Below are positions 1 through 5,371 of a DNA stretch of 6,746 nt, piece after piece. A model generated the notes under the pieces. The model was not told where the DNA came from and did not search any database. It saw only the letters and a list, made by a program, of their open reading frames with translations. The DNA lies in contig JAITQL010000014.1 of the NCBI GenBank assembly GCA_031288935.1, positions 1 through 6,746 of the forward strand. Reading direction: 5' to 3'. The translations under genes were made by a program, and so were the position numbers. Each line of letters begins with the position of its first letter. Position 1 is the stretch's first letter. The stretch comes from Tannerella sp. GTDB lineage: Bacteria; Bacteroidota; Bacteroidia; Bacteroidales; Tannerellaceae.

Positions 1-22
1 ATATAAGCAAGTTTATCTTCAT
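1..22 (-). CDS. Start of a leftward gene running off the window (partial)
   Basis: An ATG at 22-20 on the minus strand opens a frame reading MKINLLI before the window ends. Only seven codons are visible, so no function can be given. The call rests on context. A Bacteroides-type promoter (52-83) sits about 30 nt upstream, which would give a short leader, and the bases just before the ATG are A/T-rich, as is usual for start sites in this group. The Lys followed by a hydrophobic run would suit a signal peptide or membrane protein, but that is a guess from seven residues. It would be a transcription unit separate from the secG operon. Confidence 0.4.
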
Positions 23-51
23 GAAAACAAAAAAATACTGTGAATCGGGTG

Positions 52-83
52 CAAAAATACGGATTCATAACGAAAGCGACAAG
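52..83 (-). promoter_or_regulatory. Candidate Bacteroides-type promoter for the left-edge gene
   Basis: Read on the minus strand, CTTG (83-80) is followed by 20 nt and then TATTTTTG (59-52). This matches the Bacteroides primary sigma consensus TTTG-N19-21-TAnnTTTG, with one mismatch in the upstream box and a full match in the downstream box. Transcription would start roughly at 45-48 and run leftward to the ATG at 22. Seen: the motif and spacing. Inferred: promoter activity. Confidence 0.45.
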
Positions 84-283
84 CAACTGGACGAAACACA
101 GCCCGGCGCCGGAAAACAAACAGAGAAAAAGTATTCGATACATCCTGCTTTTTACGAATTGACATGTTACTTTTATATTTTGACCATGCGCACATAAAGG
201 AGTGTGGAATAGAAAATCCAGCAGCACATCCCGTGTCATTTTACTGTAACACGGTGTGTGCCGCCGGATAAGCTTGTTTTTAC

Positions 284-323
284 CAACGGGCTAAAGCCGT
301 TGAACATTGCCGGGCGCCGGCAA
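284..323 (-). terminator. Hairpin pair after secG, possible operon 3' end
   Basis: Two stem-loops lie 25-65 nt past the secG stop. The first met by the transcript is TTGCCGG-N3-CCGGCAA (307-323), a perfect 7-bp stem. The second is CAACGG/CCGTTG (284-302), which can also fold as CAAC+GGC over a TTTA loop with one bulged base. Neither is followed by a U-tract on the minus strand (the next bases are GTAAAAAC), so this is not a textbook intrinsic terminator. It may stabilise the 3' end or act with Rho. The palindrome CAAGAAATCTTG (321-332) abuts it. Confidence 0.35.
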
Positions 324-348
324 GAAATCTTGCAAACGGGAAGAAGTG

Positions 349-714
349 TCAGTTTTCTTCCTGCTGGGGCGCGGCTGGCGTTGCGTCGGGCTGGGCAGTT
401 CCAAAATTCGGATTCATCAGGTTCGGATCCACGGTCACGGCCTCATTTACCTGTTGTTCAATCTCGGACTTGGGTTGTGCATTGACCTCATGACGGGGAA
501 GAAAGATCGTAATGAAAAGGCTTAATACAACGACTGTACCTGCCAATCCCCAGGTTGCTTTCTCCAGGAAATCGGTTGTTTTGCGGACTCCCATGAACTG
601 GTTTGAGGACGAAAAGCCGGAAGCTAAACCTCCTCCTTTGGAATTTTGTACCAACACAATCAATATCAGAAATATTGACGCGATCAAAATTAAGATAGAA
701 AGAAATACGTACAT
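349..714 (-). CDS. secG: Preprotein translocase subunit SecG
   Basis: SecG is the small accessory subunit of the SecYEG inner-membrane channel and helps SecA-driven export of unfolded proteins. The 121-residue product has two membrane spans (about residues 2-22 and 53-72). Between them is the cytoplasmic loop VQNSKGGGLASGF (22-34), continuing through SNQFMGVRKTTDFLEKATW, which is the signature of the Bacteroidota form. A polar tail rich in Pro, Gln and Glu (about 75-121) makes it longer than the two-span core and looks disordered. The ATG start puts the hydrophobic span right at the N terminus, as the family requires. It lies 5 nt after the TPR-like gene's stop and is the last gene of the operon led by the sigma-54 activator. 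The identification is firm. Confidence 0.95.
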   Translation of the reverse strand: MYVFLSILILIASIFLILIVLVQNSKGGGLASGFSSSNQFMGVRKTTDFLEKATWGLAGTVVVLSLFITIFLPRHEVNAQPKSEIEQQVNEAVTVDPNLMNPNFGTAQPDATPAAPQQEEN

Positions 715-719
715 TACTT

Positions 720-1478
720 TTATGATTTAGTGTAAATGATTAATTTTTCAAGAAATCGAATTTGGTCTGCAAAGTAAATGTTTTTTTCCGGATATTTCAA
801 GCTTAAACTTTTAATTATTTCCAATGCTTTCCTGTAACGTTTTTGCTTTATGTAGATATGCGCCAAAGTTTCAGTAAAATAGGGCGTACTCGCGGAGATG
901 CTTTCCGTTTCTTCGGAAGCCGTTAAATTTGGTTCATTTGCCGGTTTTCCGCTTTCAGAGGAGGGCGCGGCAACCAGCCGTCGTCCGATACGCATCCCCT
1001 CGCTTTCAAGAAAGGAATCGATCAAATCCTGGCGATGCAGCGCTACGCCTTCGTTATCCGTCTGCGAATGTTCGGACAGCAGCCAGTAGGTGTAATCGGA
1101 GGCCGAAGAGGGGGCATAAACCGGAGACGAGGCGGATGACGGATTGACGGCAAGCCCGCTCTCCAGCAGGAATTTTTCGACCAACTCGAACCGGCTGTCT
1201 TCCGTTTTTGTTTCCGGTTCCGGTTCCTGCGCTGCCGGTTTATAGCGGTCGCCTTCGAGCAGCAAAAACAGCTTCTGCCTGTCCGGGACATGGATGGCCA
1301 TCTTTTTCAAGTCTGTTTTCAGCCGGAGGTCTTCCGTTTTCGCCAGATTTTTCAGGTAAAGCATCCGTGTGACCGGGAAATACGGAAAGTCTTCCATCAA
1401 CTGCCTCAATTCGGACACCGTCTTTTCCGAGAGCAGCTCCGGCTGCTCCATCAGCCGGTACAGTTCCACACAAGTCAT
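720..1478 (-). CDS. TPR-like hypothetical protein
   Basis: This is a 252-residue soluble protein with no signal peptide and no membrane span. The N-terminal third (about 1-80) is predicted helical, with the motif FPYFPVTRMLYLKNL at about 31-45. The middle (about 81-195) is low-complexity, rich in Ser, Glu, Pro and Ala, and probably a linker. The C terminus (about 200-232, from YFTETLAHIYIKQKRYRKAL) fits one tetratricopeptide unit: aromatic/Ala positions, KRYRKALEI and a closing Pro. TPR units bind peptides or partner proteins, but the partner is not evident. I chose ATG 1478 because it lies 2 nt past the lptE stop. The frame is open to 1544, but that extension would lie inside lptE and reads as low-quality Arg-rich sequence. 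Its place between lptE and secG suggests an envelope-biogenesis role, by context only. Confidence 0.8.
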   Translation of the reverse strand: MTCVELYRLMEQPELLSEKTVSELRQLMEDFPYFPVTRMLYLKNLAKTEDLRLKTDLKKMAIHVPDRQKLFLLLEGDRYKPAAQEPEPETKTEDSRFELVEKFLLESGLAVNPSSASSPVYAPSSASDYTYWLLSEHSQTDNEGVALHRQDLIDSFLESEGMRIGRRLVAAPSSESGKPANEPNLTASEETESISASTPYFTETLAHIYIKQKRYRKALEIIKSLSLKYPEKNIYFADQIRFLEKLIIYTKS

Positions 1479-1480
1479 AA

Positions 1481-2005
1481 TTACCAGTTTGCAACGGTTG
1501 CGTTGTAGATCAGGTCGACCAGCTCTTTGATCAGTTCGGCGCATAGATCGTCCTGCACCTGGTCAATCGTACTGGTATTGGAAAATTCCCGGTAGGCCGA
1601 AAAATTCTGTTCGAAATCTTCGTCGGGATTGACTTTGTTCGTATAGCGTGCCCGCACGGTAATCGTCAGACGGGTCATGGAAGCGTAGGCATCTTCTTTC
1701 ACGGCCTGCGGCGTGAGTTCATAGCCGGTAATCTCTCCTTCCAAATCGAGCGTTCCGTTTTCGCGAAGCACTTGCAAGCGTGTTTGACGAATGTACTTGT
1801 CTTTCAAGTCGTCGGTAAACCGCTGCGCCAACGGCGGGTATACCAGAGGCGCCATATTGGGGAAGTCGCTGATGGAAATGGATTTCACTTGTGTATAATC
1901 AATGGATGCGCCATTGAACTTGTAGGATATCGAGCAGGAAACCATCCCCGCAAGGAGAAGGAACGCCCATGCAATTTTTTTCCGCCGCAGTTTATTCCAG
2001 TCCAT
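1481..2005 (-). CDS. lptE: LptE-family outer-membrane lipoprotein
   Basis: LptE plugs the LptD barrel and helps place lipopolysaccharide in the outer leaflet of the outer membrane. The 174-residue product begins with a lipoprotein signal: basic residues (KLRRKK, 5-10), a hydrophobic core (11-20) and the lipobox MVSC with the lipidated Cys at 24. The mature part starts SISYKFNGASIDY and continues with ISISDFPNMAPLVYPPLAQRFTDDLKDKYIRQTRL, a pattern I recognise from the LptE-like family of Bacteroidota. It then has beta-type sequence (GEITGYELTPQAV; RLTITVRARYTN) and a C-terminal helix. The ATG overlaps the end of the sigma-54 activator gene by 14 nt, implying translational coupling. LptD is not in the window. 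The family call is good. Direct equivalence to E. coli LptE is inferred, since sequence similarity across phyla is low. Confidence 0.85.
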   Translation of the reverse strand: MDWNKLRRKKIAWAFLLLAGMVSCSISYKFNGASIDYTQVKSISISDFPNMAPLVYPPLAQRFTDDLKDKYIRQTRLQVLRENGTLDLEGEITGYELTPQAVKEDAYASMTRLTITVRARYTNKVNPDEDFEQNFSAYREFSNTSTIDQVQDDLCAELIKELVDLIYNATVANW

Positions 2006-3161
2006 ATTCCTTGATTTTCCGGTACAGCGTGCGTTCCGATATTTTCAGTTCGGCGGCGGCATTTCTCCGGCGTCCGTTATGTTTCTCCAGCGCTTTCCGT
2101 ATCATCCCCTTTTCCACGTCGTCCAGCGCCAGCGATTCTTCTACCGTTTCGATTTCCCGAATCGACGACATCGACCGCAACGGACGGCCGTAGTCTTCTT
2201 CTTCATTCATCACAGGCATCTGCATGTTGCCGTTCATGATTTCATGCACCAGTTTCTTCAGGTCTGTCATATCCTTTTTCATGTCGAAAAGCACCTGATA
2301 GAGTATTTCCCGTTCGTTGTTGAACATTTTCTGTTCATTTTCCTTGTTGACCAGCGCGGGCAGTTTTTCCATGTCCAGGTTGGGCAGATAGAGGCGCAGT
2401 TCGGTTACCGTGATGGTTCTTTCACGCTCGATCACGGAAATCCGTTCGGTTACGTTTTTCAGTTCGCGCACGTTTCCCGGCCAGCGGTAACTGAGCAGCA
2501 ACTCGCGGGCATCGTCATCCAGATGGATCGCCGGCATGTGATATTTCTCCGCGCAGTCGCTTGCGAATTTGCGGAACAGCAGTTGCACGTCTTCGGCACG
2601 TTCCCGCAACGGGGGAATCTCTATCGGCACGGTGCTGAGGCGGTAAAAAAGGTCTTCGCGGAATTTCTGCTGGATGACGGCTTCGCGCAGGTTGACATTC
2701 GTAGCCGCTACGATCCGCACGTTGATCTTTTGTACTTTCGAGGATCCCACCTTGATAAATTCACCGCTTTCGAGCACGCGAAGCAGGCGTGCCTGCGTCG
2801 GGGTGGGCAATTCCCCCACCTCGTCCAGGAAGATCGTTCCGCCGTCTGCCACCTCGAAATAGCCCTTCCGGTCGGCCAAGGCGCCGGTGAAAGAGCCTTT
2901 CTCGTGTCCAAACAGTTCGGAATCAATGGTGCCTTCCGGAATGGCTCCGCAGTTGACTGCAATATATGACCCGTGTTTGCGCAAACTGTTCTGGTGAATG
3001 ATTTGCGGGAAGACTTCCTTCCCCACTCCGCTCTCGCCCGTGATAAGCACGGACAGGTCGGTAGGCGCAACCTGAAGGGCGACATCTATCGCCCTGTTCA
3101 ATCCGGGATTGTTTCCTATAATCCCAAAACGCTGCTTGATTTGCTGTATCTCTTTTGTCAT
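1992..3161 (-). CDS. Sigma-54-dependent transcriptional activator (Fis-type HTH)
   Basis: This is an enhancer-binding AAA+ ATPase that remodels sigma-54 RNA polymerase. Counting from the ATG at 3161 (389 residues), it shows Walker A GESGVGKE (42-49), the sigma-54 contact loop GSFTGA (89-94; the usual form is GAFTGA), Walker B GGTIFLDE (107-114), sensor I ATN (153-155), candidate arginine fingers in FREDLFYRL (R168, R174), sensor II WPGNVREL (227-234) and a C-terminal Fis-like helix-turn-helix (about 342-389, RRRNAAAELKISERTLYRKI). There is no receiver, GAF or PAS domain: the ATPase starts near residue 15. A 70-100-residue, Met/Glu/Lys-rich segment (about 265-340) separates it from the DNA-binding domain. 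The frame can be extended to a TTG at 3200, but that codon lies in the -7 promoter box, so ATG 3161 or ATG 3167 (two residues longer) is preferred. It leads the operon with lptE. Confidence 0.92.
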   Translation of the reverse strand: MTKEIQQIKQRFGIIGNNPGLNRAIDVALQVAPTDLSVLITGESGVGKEVFPQIIHQNSLRKHGSYIAVNCGAIPEGTIDSELFGHEKGSFTGALADRKGYFEVADGGTIFLDEVGELPTPTQARLLRVLESGEFIKVGSSKVQKINVRIVAATNVNLREAVIQQKFREDLFYRLSTVPIEIPPLRERAEDVQLLFRKFASDCAEKYHMPAIHLDDDARELLLSYRWPGNVRELKNVTERISVIERERTITVTELRLYLPNLDMEKLPALVNKENEQKMFNNEREILYQVLFDMKKDMTDLKKLVHEIMNGNMQMPVMNEEEDYGRPLRSMSSIREIETVEESLALDDVEKGMIRKALEKHNGRRRNAAAELKISERTLYRKIKEYGLE

Positions 3162-3197
3162 CAACATAGGCGTCGGTAATTTTTTCAGTTTACCTGA

Positions 3198-3229
3198 CAA
3201 AATTACAAAGATTATTCCATTGCAACAAA
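3198..3229 (-). promoter_or_regulatory. Bacteroides-type promoter of the activator-lptE-TPR-secG operon
   Basis: On the minus strand TTTG (3229-3226), a 20-nt spacer and TAATTTTG (3205-3198) match the Bacteroides consensus TTTG-N19-21-TAnnTTTG at every fixed position. Transcription should start near 3190-3195, about 25-35 nt before ATG 3167/3161. The -7 box covers the upstream TTG codon at 3200-3198, which therefore cannot be an ordinary start on this transcript. The -33 box falls in the U-tract of the mscS terminator. Confidence 0.7.
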
Positions 3230-3248
3230 TAAAAGCCTGGAATCAGGC
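3227..3248 (-). terminator. Intrinsic terminator after mscS
   Basis: Transcribed leftward, the sequence gives GCCTG (3248-3244), loop ATTC, CAGGC (3239-3235) and then TTTTATTT (3234-3227). This is a perfect 5-bp GC-rich stem with a U-rich tail, 25 nt after the mscS stop. A second perfect hairpin, CCCGT-AAGA-ACGGG (3257-3270), lies between it and the stop and may reinforce it. Confidence 0.75.
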
Positions 3249-3256
3249 ATGACAGT

Positions 3257-3270
3257 CCCGTTCTTACGGG
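3257..3270 (-). other. Small hairpin between the mscS stop and its terminator
   Basis: CCCGT-AAGA-ACGGG is a perfect 5-bp stem with a tetraloop beginning 3 nt past the mscS stop codon. It lacks its own U-tract. It may act with the terminator at 3227-3248 or protect the 3' end. Confidence 0.45.
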
Positions 3271-3273
3271 CAA

Positions 3274-4374
3274 TTACACGCCTGTTTCCTTCCTGTTTCC
3301 TTCCAGGTAGACCGTTTGCGTCGGGAAGGCAAAATTCAGTCCGGCTTCGCCGAAGCTGCGGAGGATTTCAAAGTTCACGTTCGAGATCGTCTCGCGAATA
3401 TCCGCCTGCTTGCGGATGAAGTAGATAAAGGTGATCTGAAGCGCCGAGTCGCCATATTCCGAAAACGTAGCCGCCAGGTCTTTCTCATTCACTTCGGGAA
3501 CGGTCTGCGGGATGTGCCCGAGCAGTGTCAGGGCATTCTTCATCTGTTCGTAGCGCGTGTCATACGTTAGCCCCAGGGTGACAACCACCCGGCGTGCCGG
3601 TTCGGAGGTGATATTCATTACCGAGACATCCGTCAGCTTGTAGTTCGGGATCACGACCAGACGTTTGTCATACGTCCGGATGCGCGTGCTCCGAAGGCCA
3701 ATGTCTTCCACCGTCCCTTCGACAGCGTCAAACAGAATGACATCGCCGATGCGGAACGGCCGGTCGATGAAAATCGTCACGCCGCCCAGTATGTTCTTGA
3801 CCGTGTCCTGCGCAGCCAGCGCCAGGGCGATCCCGCCGATACCGAGCGTTCCCCAGAGCGATCCGACCTTGATGCCCGCCTCGCCGAGAGCGGTTACGCC
3901 GCCGATCACCCAGATGAGAATCAACAGCGTGCGCCTGACCAGGGGAAACAAATGCGGGTGGACGAGCGTTTCCTTTTGCCGCGTTTTTTTTCCGCGGAAA
4001 AGGGATTCTTCCACCACGGCAACGGCAAAACGTGCAATAAACCACGTCACGTTCAAGACGGCCAGCACCCGGCAGGATTGCATCAGGAAGACGCGCAGGC
4101 TTCCGTCCATCTCCAGCCGCTTGCACGCAACCCAGCCGGCAGCCAGCAGGATGCTCCACAAAACCGGTTTCTCGACCGTCTTGAAGAAAATAGCGTCGTA
4201 CCGGATTTTACTCCTTTTCGTGATGCGCTGAATGACCATCCGGTTTACCAGCAAAATGATTTGACACAAAACGACGCCCCCGGCAATAATCAGCAGGGAG
4301 ATGCCCCAGTCCTGAAGCGAATTTCCGTAATAATTTTTTTCCAGCATGATAATTCTGTTAATGTACAGTTTCAT
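3274..4374 (-). CDS. MscS-family small-conductance mechanosensitive channel
   Basis: An inner-membrane channel that opens under membrane tension and releases solutes during hypo-osmotic shock. The 366-residue product (from ATG 4374) has membrane spans at about 24-46, 68-87, 97-121 and 148-165. A Gly/Ala-rich pore helix follows (about 172-198, LGIGGIALALAAQDTVKN), then the MscS beta domain (about 199-262: FIDRPFRIGDVI, GTVEDIGLRSTRIRTYDKR, VIPNYKLTDVSVMNIT) and an alpha/beta C-terminal domain ending near PTQTVYLEG (351-359). The frame stays open to 4713, but the extra 113 residues lack the character of this family, so I reject that start. ATG 4347 (MLEKNYYGNSLQDWG) is an equally possible start, nine residues shorter. 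It stands alone, with its own terminator and a candidate upstream promoter. The family call is firm. The subfamily is not determined. Confidence 0.92.
   Translation of the reverse strand: MKLYINRIIMLEKNYYGNSLQDWGISLLIIAGGVVLCQIILLVNRMVIQRITKRSKIRYDAIFFKTVEKPVLWSILLAAGWVACKRLEMDGSLRVFLMQSCRVLAVLNVTWFIARFAVAVVEESLFRGKKTRQKETLVHPHLFPLVRRTLLILIWVIGGVTALGEAGIKVGSLWGTLGIGGIALALAAQDTVKNILGGVTIFIDRPFRIGDVILFDAVEGTVEDIGLRSTRIRTYDKRLVVIPNYKLTDVSVMNITSEPARRVVVTLGLTYDTRYEQMKNALTLLGHIPQTVPEVNEKDLAATFSEYGDSALQITFIYFIRKQADIRETISNVNFEILRSFGEAGLNFAFPTQTVYLEGNRKETGV
3281..3302 (-). repeat. 11-nt tandem duplication at the mscS 3' end
   Basis: The last codons of the channel gene contain two perfect adjacent copies of an 11-nt unit (CCTGTTTCCTT on the plus strand, 3281-3291 and 3292-3302). 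Because 11 is not a multiple of three, the second copy changes the reading frame, giving the tail EGNRKETGV and the stop at 3274. With one copy, the frame would read about 20 further codons through the terminator hairpins to a TAA near 3211. This looks like a slippage duplication. Confidence 0.8.
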
Positions 4375-4451
4375 ATTATTTCTACCCGACCCTGTTTCAT
4401 GCTTTCCGCAGCAGCGTTTCGACGGCCATGCTGAAAGCCTGAAAACAAGGG

Positions 4452-4470
4452 CAAATGTAGTGCAAATATA
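4452..4470 (-). promoter_or_regulatory. Candidate -7 elements for mscS
   Basis: Two adjacent matches to the Bacteroides -7 box TAnnTTTG read leftward: TATATTTG (4470-4463) and TACATTTG (4459-4452), 80-95 nt before ATG 4374. Neither has a TTTG at the expected 19-21 nt upstream, so the call rests on the downstream box alone. If used, the transcript would have a leader of about 70-85 nt. Confidence 0.35.
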
Positions 4471-4702
4471 ATATACCCGTACCATTCTTCCATGAATTTT
4501 TCCCGCTATCCGAACGGATACGGACAACTGCCCAACCGACCGGGAGGCGTTGCCTTGACTGTCTACGGCAAGGCTGGCGCCGGAAACGGGGGACTTTTCA
4601 GGCAGATACTTTTCGCCCCTGTCCAGGACGGTTATCCGTGAAAAATGTTTCTTCGGTTTGTATACAATCACAGGCTGGAGGTGCATATACAAAAGTGAAC
4701 CG

Positions 4703-5041
4703 CAGTTAAGCAAACACCCTTCCGGTGTCCCGGAAAGTTAATTGCAGTCAAGCAAACACCTTTCCGGTGTCCCGGAAGGTTAATTGCAGTTAAGCAAACC
4801 GCTTTCCGGTGTCCCGGAAGGTTAATTGCAGTTAAGCAAACCGCTTTCCGGTCTTCCGGAAAGCGCAATGCAGGTCTGCAAACATCTTTCCGGAACTCCG
4901 GAAGGAGCAAAACAGGCCTGCAAACCGCCTTCCGGTCTTCCGGAAACCTCCCGGAAGCGCTGCAAGCCTTTTCCCGGAACGCCGGAGACTGTACAGACGT
5001 ACTGAAAAACCCGTTCCGGGCTACCGGGAGGGTTCCAATTG
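4703..5041. repeat. Tandem array of eight ~42-nt hairpin-bearing units
   Basis: Units 1-5 are exactly 42 nt each, starting at 4703, 4745, 4787, 4829 and 4871. Units 6-8 (from about 4913, 4953 and 4994) are diverged and 40-48 nt long. Each unit has a CAGTTAAGCAAAC-like lead, then a hairpin with stem TTCCGG/CCGGAA and a 4-nt loop (TGTC in units 1-3, TCTT in 4 and 6, AACT in 5, AACG in 7, GCTA in 8), then a variable tail (GGTTAATTG in 2 and 3). Neighbouring units 1-3 differ at only three positions each; divergence rises toward the right end. In unit 8 the stem changes to TTCCGG/CCGGGA, still pairing through a G-T wobble. There are no unique spacers, so it is not CRISPR. Function unknown. Confidence 0.85.
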
Positions 5042-5100
5042 CATGAACTGTTTAAGGGATGAAAAATAAACAGGTTATAATAACAGGCAAACCATCCCGC

Positions 5101-5156
5101 AGAGGTTTCACCTCTCCTGACTTCGTCACTTGGGTGTCGCATTGCCGAAGTCGGGA
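5101..5156. other. Adjacent hairpins of unknown role
   Basis: Two inverted repeats abut. AGAGGT-TTC-ACCTCT (5101-5115) is a 6-bp perfect stem. TCCTGACTTCG (5115-5125) pairs with CGAAGTCGGGA (5146-5156), 11 bp including one G-T wobble, around a 20-nt loop. They share base 5115, so they may be alternatives. No U-tract follows on either strand, so I do not call a terminator. Confidence 0.4.
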
Positions 5157-5166
5157 AATGTACAGT

Positions 5167-5270
5167 CTCCGTGTTTCTCCGTGTTTCTCTGTGCCTGCTC
5201 CGTGTCTCTCCGTGTAATAAATGTTTGGTTACACGGAGAGACACGGAGAAAACACGGAGAAACACAGAGG
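5167..5270. repeat. Long inverted repeat of CTCCGTGTTT-type 10-nt units
   Basis: The left arm has five 10-nt units: CTCCGTGTTT (5167-5176 and 5177-5186), CTCTGTGCCT (5187-5196), CTCCGTGTCT (5198-5207) and CTCCGTGTAA (5208-5217). The inner 20 nt (5198-5217) are perfectly complementary to 5229-5248 across an 11-nt loop. Pairing continues imperfectly outward (5176-5197 with 5249-5270, six mismatches in 22). The motif resembles the CTCCGTG/CACGGAG intergenic repeats found in many bacterial genomes; that link is from general knowledge and not checked. It could act as a strong RNA stem-loop, a DNA cruciform, or a remnant of a small non-coding element. Confidence 0.85.
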
Positions 5271-5343
5271 CTTTCATCCCTGAAATCAAACGGGAGCGAC
5301 GGAACGGATTGGCGAGGCCGGTGCGAAACGCGATCATGCCTCA

Positions 5344-5361
5344 CAGAGAGGCCTCCCTCTG
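5344..5361 (-). terminator. Hairpin after the nuclease gene, weak terminator candidate
   Basis: Read leftward, CAGAGGG pairs with CCTCTCTG-type bases to give a 7-bp stem with one G-T wobble and the loop AGGC, 10 nt past the nuclease stop. No U-tract follows (the next bases are TGAGG), so intrinsic termination is doubtful. Confidence 0.3.
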
Positions 5362-5371
5362 CGGACGGGCG

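Larger units (their letters stand above)
23..348. other. Intergenic region downstream of secG, no credible gene
   Basis: About 325 nt lie between the secG stop and the left-edge gene. The region holds the promoter at 52-83, a CCGTGT/ACACGG inverted repeat at 231-254 with a 12-nt loop, and two stronger hairpins at 284-323. A plus-strand 58-codon frame at 21-197 exists, but it is antisense to the promoter and the left-edge start, and I do not consider it a gene. I see no tRNA and no other conserved RNA. Confidence 0.6.
4375..5371. other. Repeat-rich intergenic region, no credible gene
   Basis: Nearly 1 kb separates the nuclease stop from the channel start. From right to left it holds a hairpin at 5344-5361, the inverted repeat at 5167-5270, a hairpin group at 5101-5156, the 42-nt tandem array at 4703-5041, a stretch at about 4500-4690 in which I recognise nothing beyond a weak GCCTTG/CAAGGC inverted repeat (4552-4574), and the mscS promoter candidates. 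Minus-strand frames at 4668-4910 and 4822-5337 are open mainly because the array period is a multiple of three. They lack a good start and any family resemblance. Confidence 0.7.

Noticed and set aside
21..197. 58-codon plus-strand frame beginning MKTKKYCESG
   Set aside because: No promoter or family resemblance; it runs antisense to a good minus-strand promoter and start.
1479..1544. Longer start of the TPR-like protein
   Set aside because: The extension lies inside the lptE 3' end and reads as Arg-rich shadow sequence. ATG 1478 follows the lptE stop by 2 nt.
2079..2969. Long plus-strand frame (296 codons)
   Set aside because: It is antisense to the sigma-54 activator, whose motifs are unambiguous. 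The His/Phe/Gln-rich translation is typical of a shadow frame.
3162..3200. TTG start of the sigma-54 activator
   Set aside because: The codon lies in the -7 box of the predicted promoter, upstream of the likely transcription start.
4375..4713. N-terminal extension of the channel protein to 4713
   Set aside because: The added 113 residues show no MscS-family character, are Arg/Ser/Cys-rich with no convincing topology, and would cover the promoter-like boxes. ATG 4374 or 4347 gives a normal family start.
4703..5041. CRISPR array
   Set aside because: The units are contiguous and alike over their whole length, with no unique spacers; there are no cas genes nearby.
4822..5337. 171-codon minus-strand frame
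   Set aside because: It is made almost entirely of the inverted repeat and tandem array; no family resemblance.
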